Numbered from the stretch's first letter, positions 48,028 to 58,473 are shown. The stretch is 64,000 bases of DNA from Shinella sp. PSBB067 (GCF_016839145.1 NZ_CP069303.1:3704501-3768500); one strand, 5' to 3'. The notes: generated by a model from the sequence alone, not told the origin. Program-made: numbers and translations.

Positions 48028-49913
48028 GCTGTGGCAGTCCGGTGGTTTTCTTCTGTCGAAAGGCGCTTGAGGTAGGCAAGCAGCAGCGTCAGAGCAGCCG
48101 GTGTCATACCATCGACACGGGCGGCTTGTGCGAGATTGGCTGGCCGCGCGGCCGTCAGTTTCTGGCGGAGCTCGATCGACAGGCCGGGAAGCATGGTGAA
48201 GTCGAAATCCTGCGGGATTCGCCGCGCCTCTTCCCGCCGCGCCTCGGCAATATCCGCCTCCTGCCGATCGAGATAGACCGCATAACCGGCTTCGATCTCC
48301 AAAGCCGCCCGTACACGCGACGAAAATGCGCCGAGTTCGTCGGGCCACACTGCCGCGAGCCTGTTATAGTCGATATCGGGATGTGCGAGAAGATCGTAGG
48401 CGCTTCGTCGCACGCCGTCCTGGTTGAGGCGCAGACCGTGCACGGCGGCCTCGTTGGGCGAAAGCTTCAAGTGCCGCAAGCGCTCACGGGCGACCGCCAT
48501 CTCCTCGGACCATTGTCCGAAACGCTTCCGGCGGTCTACGCCTACAATTCCCAGCTCGATGCCGAGGGGCGTCAACCTGACATCGGCATTGTCGGCGCGC
48601 AGGGAAAGCCGGTACTCGGCACGCGAGGTGAACATGCGATAGGGCTCCGTCACCCCGCGCGACGTCAAGTCGTCGATCATCACGCCGATATAGCTGTCGG
48701 TCCGGCTGAAGACATGCCCTTGCGCCCCCGCCGCAAAGCGGGCGGCATTCAAGCCGGCAACGAGGCCCTGCGCTGCAGCCTCCTCGTAGCCCGTGGTGCC
48801 ATTGATCTGCCCGGCAAGGAAAAGCCCGGGCTGGCGCCGGACTTCCAGCGTCGCCGTCAGCTCGCGCGGATCGACATGATCGTATTCGATCGCATAGCCC
48901 GGCTGAAGGATCGAGACACGCTCAAGCCCCGGGATGGTCCGGATGAAAGCCTCCTGCACATCCGCCGGAAGCGACGTCGATATTCCGTTCGGATAGACGG
49001 TGGGATCGTCCAGCCCTTCTGGTTCAAGAAAGATCTGGTGCCCATCCCGCTCACCGAACTTGACGATCTTGTCCTCGATCGATGGGCAGTAGCGTGGGCC
49101 AACGCCGCCGATCTGGCCGGAATACATCGCCGACTTGCCGATATTCTCCTCAATGATTCGATGCGTGGCCGGGGTCGTCCGTGTCACGCCGCACTCGATC
49201 TGCGGCACGGTAATCCGATCCGTCATGAAGGAAAACGGGACGGGGTCCTCATCCGCCGCCTGGCGGCCAACGGCGCTCCAGTCGATTGTTCGACCGTCGA
49301 GCCTGGCGGGCGTTCCGGTCTTCAGGCGCCCGAGCGCCAGTCCCAGCCGCTCGAACGTCGCCGAAAGACCAAGGGAAGGCTGCTCGCCCACCCGGCCCGC
49401 GGGAATCTTTTCGTTGCCGATATGAATAAGGCCGCGCAAAAATGTCCCGGTCGTGATGACGATCGAACGACAGGAGAGCCGGCGCCCATCCTTCGTAACA
49501 ATAGCGGAAATCTCACCGCCCTGCCGCTCCAGATCGGATGCATCCCCCTCGATTACATCCAGATTGCCGATGGCGGCAATCTCCGCCTGCATCGCCTCGC
49601 GGTAGAGCCTGCGATCCGCCTGCGTGCGGGGTCCGCGTACAGCTGGGCCCTTTCGACGGTTAAGCAGGCGAAACTGGATGCCGGCACGGTCGGCGACACG
49701 ACCCATAAGGCCGTCAAGGGCGTCGACTTCCCGCACGAGGTGCCCCTTGCCGAGGCCGCCGATGGCGGGATTGCATGACATCACGCCGATCGTTGCCGCC
49801 TTGTGAGTCAACAACGCCGTCCTGGCGCCGGACCGCGCGGCGGCGGCGGCGGCCTCGACGCCTGCGTGGCCGCCGCCAACGATTACGACATCATAGCTGT
49901 TCATACCTGTCAT
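48024..49913 (-). CDS. mnmG: tRNA uridine-34 carboxymethylaminomethyl modification enzyme MnmG
   Basis: Also called GidA. FAD- and folate-dependent partner of MnmE in wobble-uridine modification. 629 residues from the ATG at 49913, with AGGTAGG upstream; 49904 is an alternative. Motifs: [20 protein letters not shown] (FAD dinucleotide fold), [102 protein letters not shown]. Gene order mnmE-mnmG-rsmG-parA-parB is strongly conserved. Confidence 0.97.
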   Translation of the reverse strand: MTGMNSYDVVIVGGGHAGVEAAAAAARSGARTALLTHKAATIGVMSCNPAIGGLGKGHLVREVDALDGLMGRVADRAGIQFRLLNRRKGPAVRGPRTQADRRLYREAMQAEIAAIGNLDVIEGDASDLERQGGEISAIVTKDGRRLSCRSIVITTGTFLRGLIHIGNEKIPAGRVGEQPSLGLSATFERLGLALGRLKTGTPARLDGRTIDWSAVGRQAADEDPVPFSFMTDRITVPQIECGVTRTTPATHRIIEENIGKSAMYSGQIGGVGPRYCPSIEDKIVKFGERDGHQIFLEPEGLDDPTVYPNGISTSLPADVQEAFIRTIPGLERVSILQPGYAIEYDHVDPRELTATLEVRRQPGLFLAGQINGTTGYEEAAAQGLVAGLNAARFAAGAQGHVFSRTDSYIGVMIDDLTSRGVTEPYRMFTSRAEYRLSLRADNADVRLTPLGIELGIVGVDRRKRFGQWSEEMAVARERLRHLKLSPNEAAVHGLRLNQDGVRRSAYDLLAHPDIDYNRLAAVWPDELGAFSSRVRAALEIEAGYAVYLDRQEADIAEARREEARRIPQDFDFTMLPGLSIELRQKLTAARPANLAQAARVDGMTPAALTLLLAYLKRLSTEENHRTATA

Positions 49914-49924
49914 ACGTACCTACC

Positions 49925-49940
49925 TGTTTCACGTGAAACG
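49925..49940. other. parS-like site 4 (mnmE/mnmG gap)
   Basis: TGTTTCACGTGAAACG has the perfect 14-base core and mismatches the consensus only at the last base. It lies 12 bases upstream of the mnmG start and 27 bases from the next site. Confidence 0.85.
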
Positions 49941-49966
49941 CATCAAACGACTCGCAGGCGTTGTGT

Positions 49967-49982
49967 TGTTTCACGTGAATCA
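49967..49982 (+). other. parS-like site 5 (overlapping the mnmE stop)
   Basis: TGTTTCACGTGAATCA, identical to the site at 35216. Its last three bases are the mnmE stop codon. Sites 4 and 5 are 42 bases apart and form a pair. Confidence 0.8.
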
Positions 49983-51308
49983 TTTGCCTATACAGAATTC
50001 GGAAAAGATGACGTCGAGAAGATTCTCGACATCGACGCGTCCGGTTACCCGACCGAGCGCAACGCCCGCCAGGCGCAAATTCTCCGCCTGGATATCCAGG
50101 CCCGCACCCCCGGACGCGATAGCCCTGGCAATATGCTCTTTCGCTTCCACAAGATTGGCGACATGGCGCCGGCGTGTGGGTAGAGCCAATGCGTTTCCTT
50201 GCGCAAGATCCGGGAGATAATCGCCAACAGCCGCCAGAAGGCTCGCCATACCGACGCCTGACCTCACAGAAATTATAACATCGGCGCTTCCAGCAGGCCA
50301 GAAGCGATCCGGCTTGTCGGCCTTCGTGCTGACACGGAGAAGTGGACCGCTATAAGAGCCCGCCAAAGCGTTCCAGTCTGTATCGGGGTCATCGGACAGC
50401 AGCAAGACAAGATGCGCCTCGGCCATGGAGAGCCAGGCCCGGCGAATACCCTCCTGCTCGACGAGATCCTCCGTTTCGCGAAGGCCCGCCGTGTCGTAAA
50501 GGCGAACCGCAAAGCCGGAAATATCGAGATCGACGTGCAAAACGTCGCGGGTCGTGCCGGGAATATCGGTGACTATGGCGATATCCCGCCTCGCCAGGTA
50601 GTTCAAAAGGCTTGATTTCCCGGCATTGGCCGGCCCTGCGATGACGACCTTCAGGCCGTCACGCGCTATCTCACCGACGCGTGCTTCGGCAAGATGGTTA
50701 AGAATGTCCTGCTGCAAGGCGTGCATGTCATCCCAGATCTGCGATGCCACGGAACCGGGAACGTCGTCTTCGTCGGCAAAATCCAGTTCCGCCTCGATCA
50801 TCGCCCGTGCGTGGGTCAAACGTTTCGCCCACGAATCGTAAAGCCGTGACAACCCGCCCGACGCCTGCTCCGCAGCGAGCCGGCGCTGGATCTCCGTCTC
50901 GGCAGCTATGAGATCGGCCAGACCTTCGACCTCCACCAGGTCCATTCGGCCGTTCAGAAAGGCGCGACGGGAGAATTCGCCCGCCTCGGCCGCACGCATG
51001 CCCTCGAATTCAGCCAGCGCAGCCAGCACCGCCTTCACCGTCGCCCGGCCACCATGAATCTGCAACTCGGCGCTGTCTTCCCCGGTGAAGGAGTGCGGCC
51101 CCGGGAAGAACAGAACGATGCCCTCATCCAGAACATCGCCGTTACGGTCTCGAATCGATCTTAGGGCCGCGTGTCGTGGAGCAGGCACCGTTCCGCACAT
51201 TCGAGCGATCACCTCGCGGCTTTGCAAACCGCTGAGGCGAATGACCGCCACGCCGGACGGAAGTCCGCCGCTGGAAAGCGCAAAGATGGTATCGGCAGCA
51301 CTGCTCAT
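49980..51308 (-). CDS. mnmE: tRNA modification GTPase MnmE
   Basis: Also called TrmE. K+-activated GTPase acting with MnmG on wobble uridine 34. 442 residues from the ATG at 51308 (MSSAADTIFALSSGGLPSGV). N-terminal folate-binding domain (IVLFFPGPHSFTGEDSAELQ, RAFLNGRMDLVEVEGLADLI), helical domain, and inserted G domain from about 210: G1 GPANAGKSS, G3 DTAGLRET. The C-terminal CIGK carries the essential cysteine. An in-frame extension to 51407 is not supported by homology. Confidence 0.96.
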   Translation of the reverse strand: MSSAADTIFALSSGGLPSGVAVIRLSGLQSREVIARMCGTVPAPRHAALRSIRDRNGDVLDEGIVLFFPGPHSFTGEDSAELQIHGGRATVKAVLAALAEFEGMRAAEAGEFSRRAFLNGRMDLVEVEGLADLIAAETEIQRRLAAEQASGGLSRLYDSWAKRLTHARAMIEAELDFADEDDVPGSVASQIWDDMHALQQDILNHLAEARVGEIARDGLKVVIAGPANAGKSSLLNYLARRDIAIVTDIPGTTRDVLHVDLDISGFAVRLYDTAGLRETEDLVEQEGIRRAWLSMAEAHLVLLLSDDPDTDWNALAGSYSGPLLRVSTKADKPDRFWPAGSADVIISVRSGVGMASLLAAVGDYLPDLAQGNALALPTRRRHVANLVEAKEHIARAIASGGAGLDIQAENLRLAGVALGRVTGRVDVENLLDVIFSEFCIGK

Positions 51309-51370
51309 CGCAAATATTCCGGTATCGAATCGATCCGACTCGTTTCGGAAAAGAATCGAATCTTCGCCAT

Positions 51371-51403
51371 GAAACGAAAAAGGTCCCGCCTCGCAGCGGG
51401 ACC
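51371..51403 (-). terminator. Terminator downstream of rho
   Basis: On the minus strand, GGTCCCGC (51403-51396) pairs with GCGGGACC (51389-51382), followed by TTTTTCGTTTC. It begins 30 bases after the rho stop and lies upstream of mnmE. Confidence 0.85.
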
Positions 51404-51432
51404 ACATCTGTTTTCAAGCCTGCCCTCCGAGG

Positions 51433-52698
51433 TCAGGTATTCATCGAATCGAAGAAGTCGCCGTTGGTCTTGGTCTGCTTCAACTTGTCGATGAGGAACT
51501 CGATTGCGTCGGTGGTGCCCATCGGGGCGAGGATACGACGCAGGACGAAGATCTTCTGGAGGTCCTGGCGCGGCACGAGGAGGTCTTCCTTGCGCGTGCC
51601 GGACTTAAGGATGTCCATGGCCGGGAAGATGCGCTTGTCGGCGACCTTGCGGTCGAGCACGATTTCCGAGTTGCCGGTGCCCTTGAACTCTTCGAAGATC
51701 ACCTCGTCCATGCGGCTGCCGGTGTCGATGAGGGCCGTCGCGATGATTGTCAGCGAGCCGCCTTCCTCGATGTTGCGCGCCGCGCCGAAGAAGCGCTTCG
51801 GGCGCTGCAGGGCGTTGGCATCGACGCCGCCCGTCAGGACCTTGCCGGAGGAGGGGACGACGGTGTTGTAGGCGCGGCCGAGACGCGTGATCGAATCGAG
51901 CAGGATGACGACGTCGCGGCCGTGCTCGACGAGGCGCTTGGCCTTCTCGATGACCATTTCGGCAACCTGGACGTGGCGCGTCGCCGGTTCGTCGAAGGTG
52001 GAGGAGACGACCTCGCCCTTCACCGACCGCTGCATGTCCGTCACTTCCTCCGGACGCTCGTCGATCAGCAGGACGATGAGGTAACATTCCGGATGGTTGG
52101 CGGTGATCGAATGGGCGATGTTCTGGAGCAGAACCGTCTTACCCGTGCGTGGCGGCGCGACAATCAGGCCGCGCTGGCCCTTGCCGAGCGGCGCCACCAG
52201 ATCGATGACGCGCGGGGAAAGATCCTTCGAGGTCGGGATCTCCAGCTCCATCTTGAAGCGCTCGTTGGGATAGAGCGGCGTCAGGTTGTCGAAGTGGACC
52301 TTGTGGCGGATCTTTTCCGGATCGTCGAAATTGATCGTGTTGACCTTGAGGAGGGCGAAATAGCGTTCGCCTTCCTTGGGGCCGCGGATCGGGCCTTCGA
52401 CGGTGTCGCCGGTCTTCAGCGAGAAGCGGCGGATCTGCGAGGGTGAGATGTAGATGTCATCTGGACCCGGCAGGTAGTTGGCATTGGCCGAACGCAGGAA
52501 GCCGAAGCCGTCCTGCAGGACTTCCACGACGCCTTCGCCGATGATTTCCACATCCTGCTCGGCCAGCATCTTGAGGATGGCAAACATGAGCTCCTGCTTG
52601 CGCATCGTGCTCGCGTTCTCGACCTCGAGCGATTCGGCAAAGGCGAGGAGGTCGGTCGGAGTCTTGTTCTTGAGGTCTTGTAGCTTCATTTCGGCCAT
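51433..52698 (-). CDS. rho: Transcription termination factor Rho
   Basis: Hexameric RNA helicase for factor-dependent termination. 421 residues, normal length. N-terminal domain [20 protein letters not shown], the RNA-binding cold-shock fold [20 protein letters not shown], the P-loop [40 protein letters not shown], the Q-loop [20 protein letters not shown], and [20 protein letters not shown]. Its 186-base leader (52699-52884) includes a CCCCGCAAGGGG hairpin just after hemJ; I see no other element there. Confidence 0.98.
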   Translation of the reverse strand: MAEMKLQDLKNKTPTDLLAFAESLEVENASTMRKQELMFAILKMLAEQDVEIIGEGVVEVLQDGFGFLRSANANYLPGPDDIYISPSQIRRFSLKTGDTVEGPIRGPKEGERYFALLKVNTINFDDPEKIRHKVHFDNLTPLYPNERFKMELEIPTSKDLSPRVIDLVAPLGKGQRGLIVAPPRTGKTVLLQNIAHSITANHPECYLIVLLIDERPEEVTDMQRSVKGEVVSSTFDEPATRHVQVAEMVIEKAKRLVEHGRDVVILLDSITRLGRAYNTVVPSSGKVLTGGVDANALQRPKRFFGAARNIEEGGSLTIIATALIDTGSRMDEVIFEEFKGTGNSEIVLDRKVADKRIFPAMDILKSGTRKEDLLVPRQDLQKIFVLRRILAPMGTTDAIEFLIDKLKQTKTNGDFFDSMNT

Positions 52699-52884
52699 GA
52701 ATGGTCCATGCTGCGGGTCATCGGGATGGGAAAAGGCGTGCGGGTCAGGGACGAACTGCGCGGGTTCTGGTGCAGCTCACTGAACGAATACACATGCCAC
52801 GATAGATGAGATGCGCGGAAAATAGCGGTTCCGGTGCCGCCCCGCAAGGGGGCCTTTGAATTTCGTCCGATTTGTCGCGGCCAC

Positions 52885-53424
52885 TCAGAACGGCTTGACC
52901 ACGACCATGACGACGATGAGGACCAGCAGCAGCGCCGGCGCCTCGTTCCAGATGCGCCATTGCCGCCCGGTTTTCACGTTGCGATCCTCGGCAAAGGCCT
53001 TCACGGCGCGGCCGTAATACTGGTGCACGCCGGACAAAAGAACGACGAAGGCGAGCTTGGCATGCAGCCAGCCGCCCTGGAAACCGTAGACCGACCAGGC
53101 GAGGTAGAGACCGAGCAGCCAGGAAAGGCCCATGGCCGGCTGCATGATGGTGCCGTAGAGCCGCTGCTCCATCACCTTGAAGGTCTCGGACTGGGCGGAC
53201 CCGACGGGCGCATCCGTGTGGTAGACGAAGAGCCGCGGCAGGTAGAGCAGGCCTGCCATCCAGGACATCACGGCGATGATGTGCAGCGCCTTGATCCAGA
53301 GGTAGAGATCACCGGGCGGATAGAGGACGAGGACAAGCGCGAGCAGGGCGAAGGCGGCAAGGGCGACCCCGGCCCGCAGGCGCGCGCGGCGTCCGGCGCT
53401 TTCCCCCGTCTGCTTCTCGCTCAC
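52885..53424 (-). CDS. hemJ: Protoporphyrinogen oxidase HemJ (GTG start)
   Basis: Membrane haem-synthesis enzyme (UPF0093/CopD-like) oxidising protoporphyrinogen IX. 179 residues from a GTG at 53424 that overlaps the hemE stop (GTGA). About five membrane helices. Family motif [20 protein letters not shown] followed by YLPRLFVYH, containing the conserved His and Trp. C-terminus [20 protein letters not shown]. The hemE-hemJ-rho order is typical of rhizobia and makes a haem/termination operon next to the origin. Confidence 0.9.
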   Translation of the reverse strand: MSEKQTGESAGRRARLRAGVALAAFALLALVLVLYPPGDLYLWIKALHIIAVMSWMAGLLYLPRLFVYHTDAPVGSAQSETFKVMEQRLYGTIMQPAMGLSWLLGLYLAWSVYGFQGGWLHAKLAFVVLLSGVHQYYGRAVKAFAEDRNVKTGRQWRIWNEAPALLLVLIVVMVVVKPF

Positions 53425-54455
53425 CGCTTTTCTCCGCGCACCCGCGCCACCAGCCGCGTCACGTTTTCGGGGTCCGCCTGCGGCGTGATGCCGTGGCCGA
53501 GGTTGAAGATCAGCGGTCCGTTGCCGAGCGCCTGCAGGATGGCGTCGATACCCTCGTCGAGCGCAGCACCGCCCGCGACCACGCGCATCGGATCGAGATT
53601 GCCCTGCACGGGACCATCCTTCTGCAGCTCGGCCGCGAAGGAGAGCGGTACCGACCAGTCGAGGCCGATGGCGTCCGCGCGCGTTTCCTGCCGGTAGGAT
53701 CTGAGGAGCAGGCCAGCACCCTTGGCAAAGGCGATGACCTTTGCCTGCGGCCTGCGGGCCTTCACCGAATCGACGATGCGCCGCACCGGTCGTACGGCAT
53801 ATTCCACAAATTCCTTCTCGCCGAGCACGCCGGCCCAGGAATCGAAGATCTGCACCGCATCCGCACCGGCATCGATCTGCGAGACGAGGTAGTCGGCCGA
53901 AAGATCGGCAAGCACGTCGAGCAGATGCGCGAAGGCCTTCGGCTCCTTGTAGGCGAAGAGGCGGGCCGGCGCCTGGTCCGGGGTGCCGTGGCCGGCGATC
54001 ATGTAGGTCGCAACCGTCCACGGCGCGCCGCAGAAGCCGAGCAGGGCCGTTTCTTCCGGCAGGGCCTTGCGGATGCGTCCGACCGCCTCGATGACCGGCC
54101 GAAGGTGATCCTGGACGCCGTCCGGCTTCAGGGCGAGGATGCCATCGACGTCGATCGGCTCGAGGCGCGGCCCGTGGCCTTCCTCGAAGCGCACGTTCCG
54201 CTTCAGCGCATCGGGGATGACGAGGATGTCGGAAAAGAGGATCGCCGCGTCGAACGCATAACGGCGGATGGGTTGGAGCGTGACTTCCGTCGCCAGCTCC
54301 GGCGAGTAACAGAGATCGAGGAAACTTCCGGCCTCCGCGCGCGTTGCCCTGTATTCCGGCAGGTATCGCCCCGCCTGACGCATCAGCCAGAGGGGAGGGG
54401 GAGACACCGTGTTCCCGTTCAGGACATCGACGATCTTGCGGCTTTTCGCAGACAA
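53421..54455 (-). CDS. hemE: Uroporphyrinogen decarboxylase (TTG start)
   Basis: Converts uroporphyrinogen III to coproporphyrinogen III in haem synthesis. 344 residues from a TTG at 54455, with GGGAGA nine bases upstream. Motifs: [62 protein letters not shown], and [20 protein letters not shown]. It overlaps hemJ by four bases. In related alphaproteobacteria hemE borders the chromosomal origin, as appears to be the case here. Confidence 0.97.
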   Translation of the reverse strand: MSAKSRKIVDVLNGNTVSPPPLWLMRQAGRYLPEYRATRAEAGSFLDLCYSPELATEVTLQPIRRYAFDAAILFSDILVIPDALKRNVRFEEGHGPRLEPIDVDGILALKPDGVQDHLRPVIEAVGRIRKALPEETALLGFCGAPWTVATYMIAGHGTPDQAPARLFAYKEPKAFAHLLDVLADLSADYLVSQIDAGADAVQIFDSWAGVLGEKEFVEYAVRPVRRIVDSVKARRPQAKVIAFAKGAGLLLRSYRQETRADAIGLDWSVPLSFAAELQKDGPVQGNLDPMRVVAGGAALDEGIDAILQALGNGPLIFNLGHGITPQADPENVTRLVARVRGEKR

Positions 54456-54860
54456 TGCGGGGTTCTCCCAATCAAGAAATAATCTCTTTTAAGAAGGTTT
54501 CTATTTCTTAGAGTCGGTGAGTATCAAGGATTAAATCCTCTCCACAAAATCCCCGGTGGTCCGGCCGTCCGAAGAAAAAGACGCGCGACACGCAGGCCTT
54601 TTTCAGGAAAAACCGGGAAAACGGGATTCCCTCCATGAAATCAATGTCATCGAAAGGCGCAAGATAACGCCCTCCTGTGGATCGGCTGTGGACAAGCGCG
54701 ACACTTTGCCATGACCATGAGTCTTTTCCACAAAGGTGCGGAAACCGTTTCCCGGAATCTGCCGATTGTGGATAAACAGGCGGTTGTCCTCTTGCCTCCG
54801 GCCACCGCCCGTCCTTACCTCACGCTTGTCCCGGGTCATCAACAGGGGGCGGAGGATATT
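54456..54860. other. oriC: Predicted chromosomal replication origin (oriC)
   Basis: A 405-base gene-free region between divergent hemE and ppsR, the position of oriC mapped in Caulobacter and Sinorhizobium. The hemE side, about 54471-54540, is AT-rich and may be the unwinding element. DnaA-box-like 9-mers follow: TGTGGATAA at 54767 (perfect), TGTGGACAA at 54687, TTTTCCACA at 54724 and TGTGGATCG at 54676. CTCTCCACA (54538) and TGTGGAAAG (54860) are weaker. Genes on both sides point outward. The functional extent is inferred. Confidence 0.82.
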
Positions 54861-55682
54861 GTGGAAAGCACCAGAAACTACTTCCATCTGCACCTCATTT
54901 CGGACTCGACGGGCGAGACCCTGATTGCGGCAGGGCGTGCGGCGGCGGCGCAGTTCCAGTCCTCCCAGGCGCTGGAACACGTCTATCCGCTGATTCGCAA
55001 CCGCAAGCAGCTCATGCCGGTGCTCGATGCGATCGACGGTGCGCCGGGCATCGTGCTCTATACGGTCGTCGACCGGGAGCTTTCCGAAATCATCGACCAG
55101 CGCTGCCGGGAGATGGGCGTGCCCTGCGTCTCCGTGCTCGAACCGGTGATCGACCTTTTCCAGTCCTATCTCGGCGCGCCCTCGCGCCGCCGGGTGGGGG
55201 CGCAGCATGTGATGAACGCGGAATATTTCGCGCGCATCGAGGCGCTGAACTTCACGATGGACCATGACGACGGGCAACTGCCCGCCGATCTCGACGAGGC
55301 GGATGTCATTCTCATCGGCATCAGCCGCACCTCGAAGACGCCGACCAGCATCTATCTCGCCAATCGCGGCATCAAGACCGCCAACGTGCCCATCGTGCTC
55401 GGCGTGCCGCTGCCGGATCGTCTCTCCACGGCGACGAAGCCGCTGATCGTCGGACTCATCGCGACGACCGACCGTATCGCCCAGGTCCGGCAGAACCGGG
55501 TGCTCGGCCAGACGCAGGATTTTCGTGGCGACGATTATATCGACCGGGCGCAAATCTCCGAGGAGTTGAAATATGCCCGCGCCATCTGCGCGCGCAACAA
55601 CTGGCCGATCATCGACGTCACGCGCCGGTCCATCGAGGAAACGGCCGCCGCCATCGTTGCTCTTCGCCCCAAGCTCCGTTAA
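54861..55682 (+). CDS. ppsR: Pyruvate,phosphate dikinase / PEP synthase regulatory protein (GTG start)
   Basis: DUF299-family ADP-dependent kinase and phosphorylase that inactivates and reactivates PPDK or PEP synthase. 273 residues from a GTG at 54861 with GGAGG five bases upstream, giving the usual N-terminus ([19 protein letters not shown]). An ATG at 54711 is in frame, but its 50 extra residues run through the DnaA boxes and lack family similarity. P-loop [18 protein letters not shown] and [14 protein letters not shown] at the C-terminus. Divergent from hemE across oriC. Confidence 0.95.
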   Translation: MESTRNYFHLHLISDSTGETLIAAGRAAAAQFQSSQALEHVYPLIRNRKQLMPVLDAIDGAPGIVLYTVVDRELSEIIDQRCREMGVPCVSVLEPVIDLFQSYLGAPSRRRVGAQHVMNAEYFARIEALNFTMDHDDGQLPADLDEADVILIGISRTSKTPTSIYLANRGIKTANVPIVLGVPLPDRLSTATKPLIVGLIATTDRIAQVRQNRVLGQTQDFRGDDYIDRAQISEELKYARAICARNNWPIIDVTRRSIEETAAAIVALRPKLR

Positions 55683-55706
55683 CGCGGAAGGCGACAGGAG
55701 ATTTCA

Positions 55707-56306
55707 ATGACACCGCCGCTGATCCTCGCCTCGCAAAGCCCCTTCCGCCGCATGCTGATGGAGAATGCGGGCCTCGCCTTCACGGCAGAGGCTGCGCTGA
55801 TCGACGAGCGCGCCGCCGAGGCGGCGCTGGCCGCGCGCAATCCGACGCCGCCGGAGGTCGCCGCGGCGCTGGCGATCGAGAAGGCGCTGGACGTTGCCGG
55901 CCGCAATCCCGGCGCGCTCGTCATCGGCTCAGACCAGACCCTCTCGCTCGACCGCCGGGTGTTCCACAAGCCCGCCGACATGGCCGAGGCGAAGTCGCAC
56001 CTTGCGGCTATGTCCGGCCGCACGCACGCGCTGAACTGCGGCATCGCGCTGGTCCGCGACGGCGAAACCCTGTGGTCCGACGTCTCCATCGCGCGGCTGA
56101 CGATGCGGCCGCTGTCGGAAGCCTTCATCGACCGTCATCTCGCCCGGGTCGGAACGCGGGTTCTCGCAAGCGTCGGTGCCTACCAGCTCGAAGGGGAGGG
56201 CGTCCAGCTCTTCGAGCGGATCGACGGCGACTACTTCACCATTCTCGGCCTGCCGCTTCTTCCGATGCTGGCTAAACTTCGCGAACTCGGTGCCATCGAT
56301 GCATGA
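55707..56306 (+). CDS. maf: Maf-family nucleotide pyrophosphatase
   Basis: Hydrolyses non-canonical or modified nucleoside triphosphates. 199 residues. N-terminal [19 protein letters not shown] (SxSxxR motif with Gln and Phe where many members have Ala and Pro/Arg), [69 protein letters not shown]. Specific substrate not predictable. Its last 8 bases overlap the aroE start, and a parS-like site sits at that junction. Confidence 0.93.
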   Translation: MTPPLILASQSPFRRMLMENAGLAFTAEAALIDERAAEAALAARNPTPPEVAAALAIEKALDVAGRNPGALVIGSDQTLSLDRRVFHKPADMAEAKSHLAAMSGRTHALNCGIALVRDGETLWSDVSIARLTMRPLSEAFIDRHLARVGTRVLASVGAYQLEGEGVQLFERIDGDYFTILGLPLLPMLAKLRELGAIDA

Positions 56307-57156
56307 TTCACGTGAAACATCTGCCCGCCATGCCTTCGTCGCCGGCTATCCGGTCAGGCATTCGCGCTCCCCGTTGATCCACGGCCACTGGCTGGAGAAG
56401 CTCGGTTTGGCGGGATCCTATACGCGGCAGGAGATTCCGCCTGAAGACTTCGCCGGCTTTGTTTCGAGATTGAAGAGCGGGGAATCCGGCTTCACGGGGG
56501 GCAATGTCACCATTCCCCATAAGGAGACGGCCTTCAGGCTGGCCGACAGGCCGGATGCGCTGAGCGAGGAACTCGGTGCGTCGAACACGCTCTGGCTGGA
56601 AGATGGCCGGCTGTGCGCCACCAATACCGACGGCCATGGCTTTCTCGCCAATCTCGACGCCGCCATGCCCGGCTGGGACAGGACGGATCGCGCGGTCATC
56701 CTCGGTGCGGGCGGCGCCAGCCGCGCCGTCATCCAGGCGGTGCGCGACCGCGGTGTCCGTGAGATCCATGTCGTGAACCGCACCGTTGCGCGCGCCCGGG
56801 AACTGGCGGACCGCTTCGGGCCGAAGGTGCATGCCCATGGCATGGACGCGCTTGCCGAGGTTGCCAAGGGCGCGGGTCTTTTCGTCAATACGACCTCGCT
56901 CGGCATGGATGGCGAACCGGCGCCCGATTTCGATTTCTCGCCGCTGGCGGACGGCGCTATCGTGACGGATATCGTCTACGTACCCTTGATGACGCCGATC
57001 CTGCGGCAGGCTGCGGCGCAAGGCCGTGCCACGGTCGACGGCCTCGGCATGCTCCTGCACCAGGCGGTGCCCGGCTTCGAAAAGTGGTTCGGCGTTCGGC
57101 CGGTGGTCGACGACGAACTGCGCCGCCTGATCCTTGCCGACATGGAGAAGCATTGA
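56299..57156 (+). CDS. aroE: Shikimate dehydrogenase
   Basis: NADPH-dependent reduction of 3-dehydroshikimate in aromatic amino-acid synthesis. 285 residues from the ATG at 56299, inside the end of maf. Motifs: [37 protein letters not shown] (catalytic Lys), [14 protein letters not shown] (catalytic Asp), [16 protein letters not shown] (NADP fold), [35 protein letters not shown]. The stop shares one base with the coaE start. The second to eighth codons contain a parS-like sequence. Confidence 0.96.
   Translation: MHDSRETSARHAFVAGYPVRHSRSPLIHGHWLEKLGLAGSYTRQEIPPEDFAGFVSRLKSGESGFTGGNVTIPHKETAFRLADRPDALSEELGASNTLWLEDGRLCATNTDGHGFLANLDAAMPGWDRTDRAVILGAGGASRAVIQAVRDRGVREIHVVNRTVARARELADRFGPKVHAHGMDALAEVAKGAGLFVNTTSLGMDGEPAPDFDFSPLADGAIVTDIVYVPLMTPILRQAAAQGRATVDGLGMLLHQAVPGFEKWFGVRPVVDDELRRLILADMEKH
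56304..56319 (-). other. parS-like site 6 (maf/aroE junction)
   Basis: TGATTCACGTGAAACA, identical to the site at 38840 and the reverse complement of those at 35216 and 49967. It starts on the maf stop codon and reads through aroE codons 2-7. It is the only site found to the right of the predicted origin, about 1.4 kb from it. Confidence 0.78.
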
Positions 57157-57746
57157 TGATCGTGCTCGGCCTTACCGGATCGATCGGAACGGGCAAGTCG
57201 ACGACGGCTGCGATGTTCCACGATCTCGGCGTGCCGGTCCACGATGCGGATGCGACGGTGCACGATCTCTACCGCAACGAGGCGGTGGCGCCGGTGGCGG
57301 CGCTGTTTCCGGAAGCGCTGGCGGATGGCGTCATAGACCGCAAGGCGCTTTCGGCCGCCCTTTCGGCCGCCCCGGAACGCTTTCGCGAACTGGAAGAGGT
57401 CATCCACCCGCTGGTGCGGGCGCGTGAAACGGCCTTTCTCGCTGCGGAGCGTCAGAACGGGTCGCCATTGGTGGTGCTCGATATTCCGCTGCTTTACGAG
57501 ACGGCTGGAGAAACGCGCGTGGACAAGGTCGCGGTCGTCACCTGCGACCCGCAGACGCAGAGGCACCGGGTGCTCGCCCGGCCGGGCATGACGGAGGAGA
57601 AGTTCCAGCTCATCCTGTCGCGCCAGATGCCGGATGCGGAAAAGCGGCGGCGGGCCGATTTCGTCGTGGATACGGGCAGGGGGCTTGAAGCGGCGCGCGA
57701 ACAGGTGAAAGAGATAATTGCGAAACTGACGGAACGGCGGAACTGA
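57156..57746 (+). CDS. coaE: Dephospho-CoA kinase
   Basis: Final step of coenzyme A synthesis. 196 residues from the ATG at 57156, which shares its A with the aroE stop. P-loop GLTGSIGTGKSTTAAMF, VPVHDADATVHDLY, VIHPLVRARETAFL, LVVLDIPLLYETAGETRVDK, RQMPDAEKRRRADFVVDTGR. It is one-base overlapped by dnaQ (TGATG), so maf-aroE-coaE-dnaQ form a tightly coupled operon leading away from oriC. Confidence 0.96.
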   Translation: MIVLGLTGSIGTGKSTTAAMFHDLGVPVHDADATVHDLYRNEAVAPVAALFPEALADGVIDRKALSAALSAAPERFRELEEVIHPLVRARETAFLAAERQNGSPLVVLDIPLLYETAGETRVDKVAVVTCDPQTQRHRVLARPGMTEEKFQLILSRQMPDAEKRRRADFVVDTGRGLEAAREQVKEIIAKLTERRN

Positions 57747-58450
57747 TGCGCGAGATCATCTTCGATACGGAAACGACCGGCCTCGACAACAAGCTCGACC
57801 GCGTCATCGAAATCGGCGGCGTCGAGCTGGAAAACCATTTCCCGACAGGCCGCACGCTTCACATCTTCATCAATCCCGGCGACCGCAAGGTCCATCCGGA
57901 TGCGCTTGCCGTCCACGGCATCACCGACGAGTTCCTTCAGGACAAGCGCCCCTTTGCGGACGTCGCGCAGGACATCATCGACTTCTTCGGCGAGGCCCGC
58001 TGGGTGGCGCACAACGCCAGCTTCGACATGGGCTTCATCAATGCCGAGTTCGACCGGCTCGGCCTGCCGCCGGTCGCGTCCGACCGGGTGACCGACACGC
58101 TGGCGCTCGCCCGCCGCAAGCACCCGATGGGGCCGAATTCGCTCGACGCGCTCTGCCGGCGCTACGGCATCGACAACTCGCACCGCACGAAGCACGGCGC
58201 CCTTCTCGACTCCGAACTGCTCGCCGAAGTCTATATCGAGATGATCGGCGGCCGGCAGGCGGCCCTCGGTCTCGGCACGGCGGAAGCCGGCCGCCGGACG
58301 CTGGTCGATGCGGAGGACGAGGTCGTCCAGCCGCTCGGCCTGCGCCCGCGCGCCCTTGCGCCGCGCCTGTCGGAGGAAGAGCGCGCCGCCCATGCCGCCA
58401 TGGTGGAAACGATGGGCGCCAAGGCGATCTGGGCGAAATACGGCCCCTGA
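57746..58450 (+). CDS. dnaQ: DNA polymerase III subunit epsilon (proofreading exonuclease)
   Basis: 3'-5' exonuclease of the replicative polymerase. 234 residues. DEDDh motifs: ExoI EIIFDTETTGLD, ExoII WVAHNASFDMGFINAEF, and ExoIII RTKHGALLDSELLAEVY with the catalytic His. The C-terminal region after about residue 180 would bind the polymerase alpha subunit. It is last in the maf-aroE-coaE-dnaQ operon and ends at a perfect 13-base bidirectional terminator. Confidence 0.96.
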   Translation: MREIIFDTETTGLDNKLDRVIEIGGVELENHFPTGRTLHIFINPGDRKVHPDALAVHGITDEFLQDKRPFADVAQDIIDFFGEARWVAHNASFDMGFINAEFDRLGLPPVASDRVTDTLALARRKHPMGPNSLDALCRRYGIDNSHRTKHGALLDSELLAEVYIEMIGGRQAALGLGTAEAGRRTLVDAEDEVVQPLGLRPRALAPRLSEEERAAHAAMVETMGAKAIWAKYGP

Positions 58451-58473
58451 ATCCGGCTCACGAACCTGTAAAC

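Noticed and set aside
54711..54860. 50-codon N-terminal extension of ppsR
   Set aside because: No similarity to the family, overlaps DnaA boxes, and a GTG with strong ribosome site gives the normal length.
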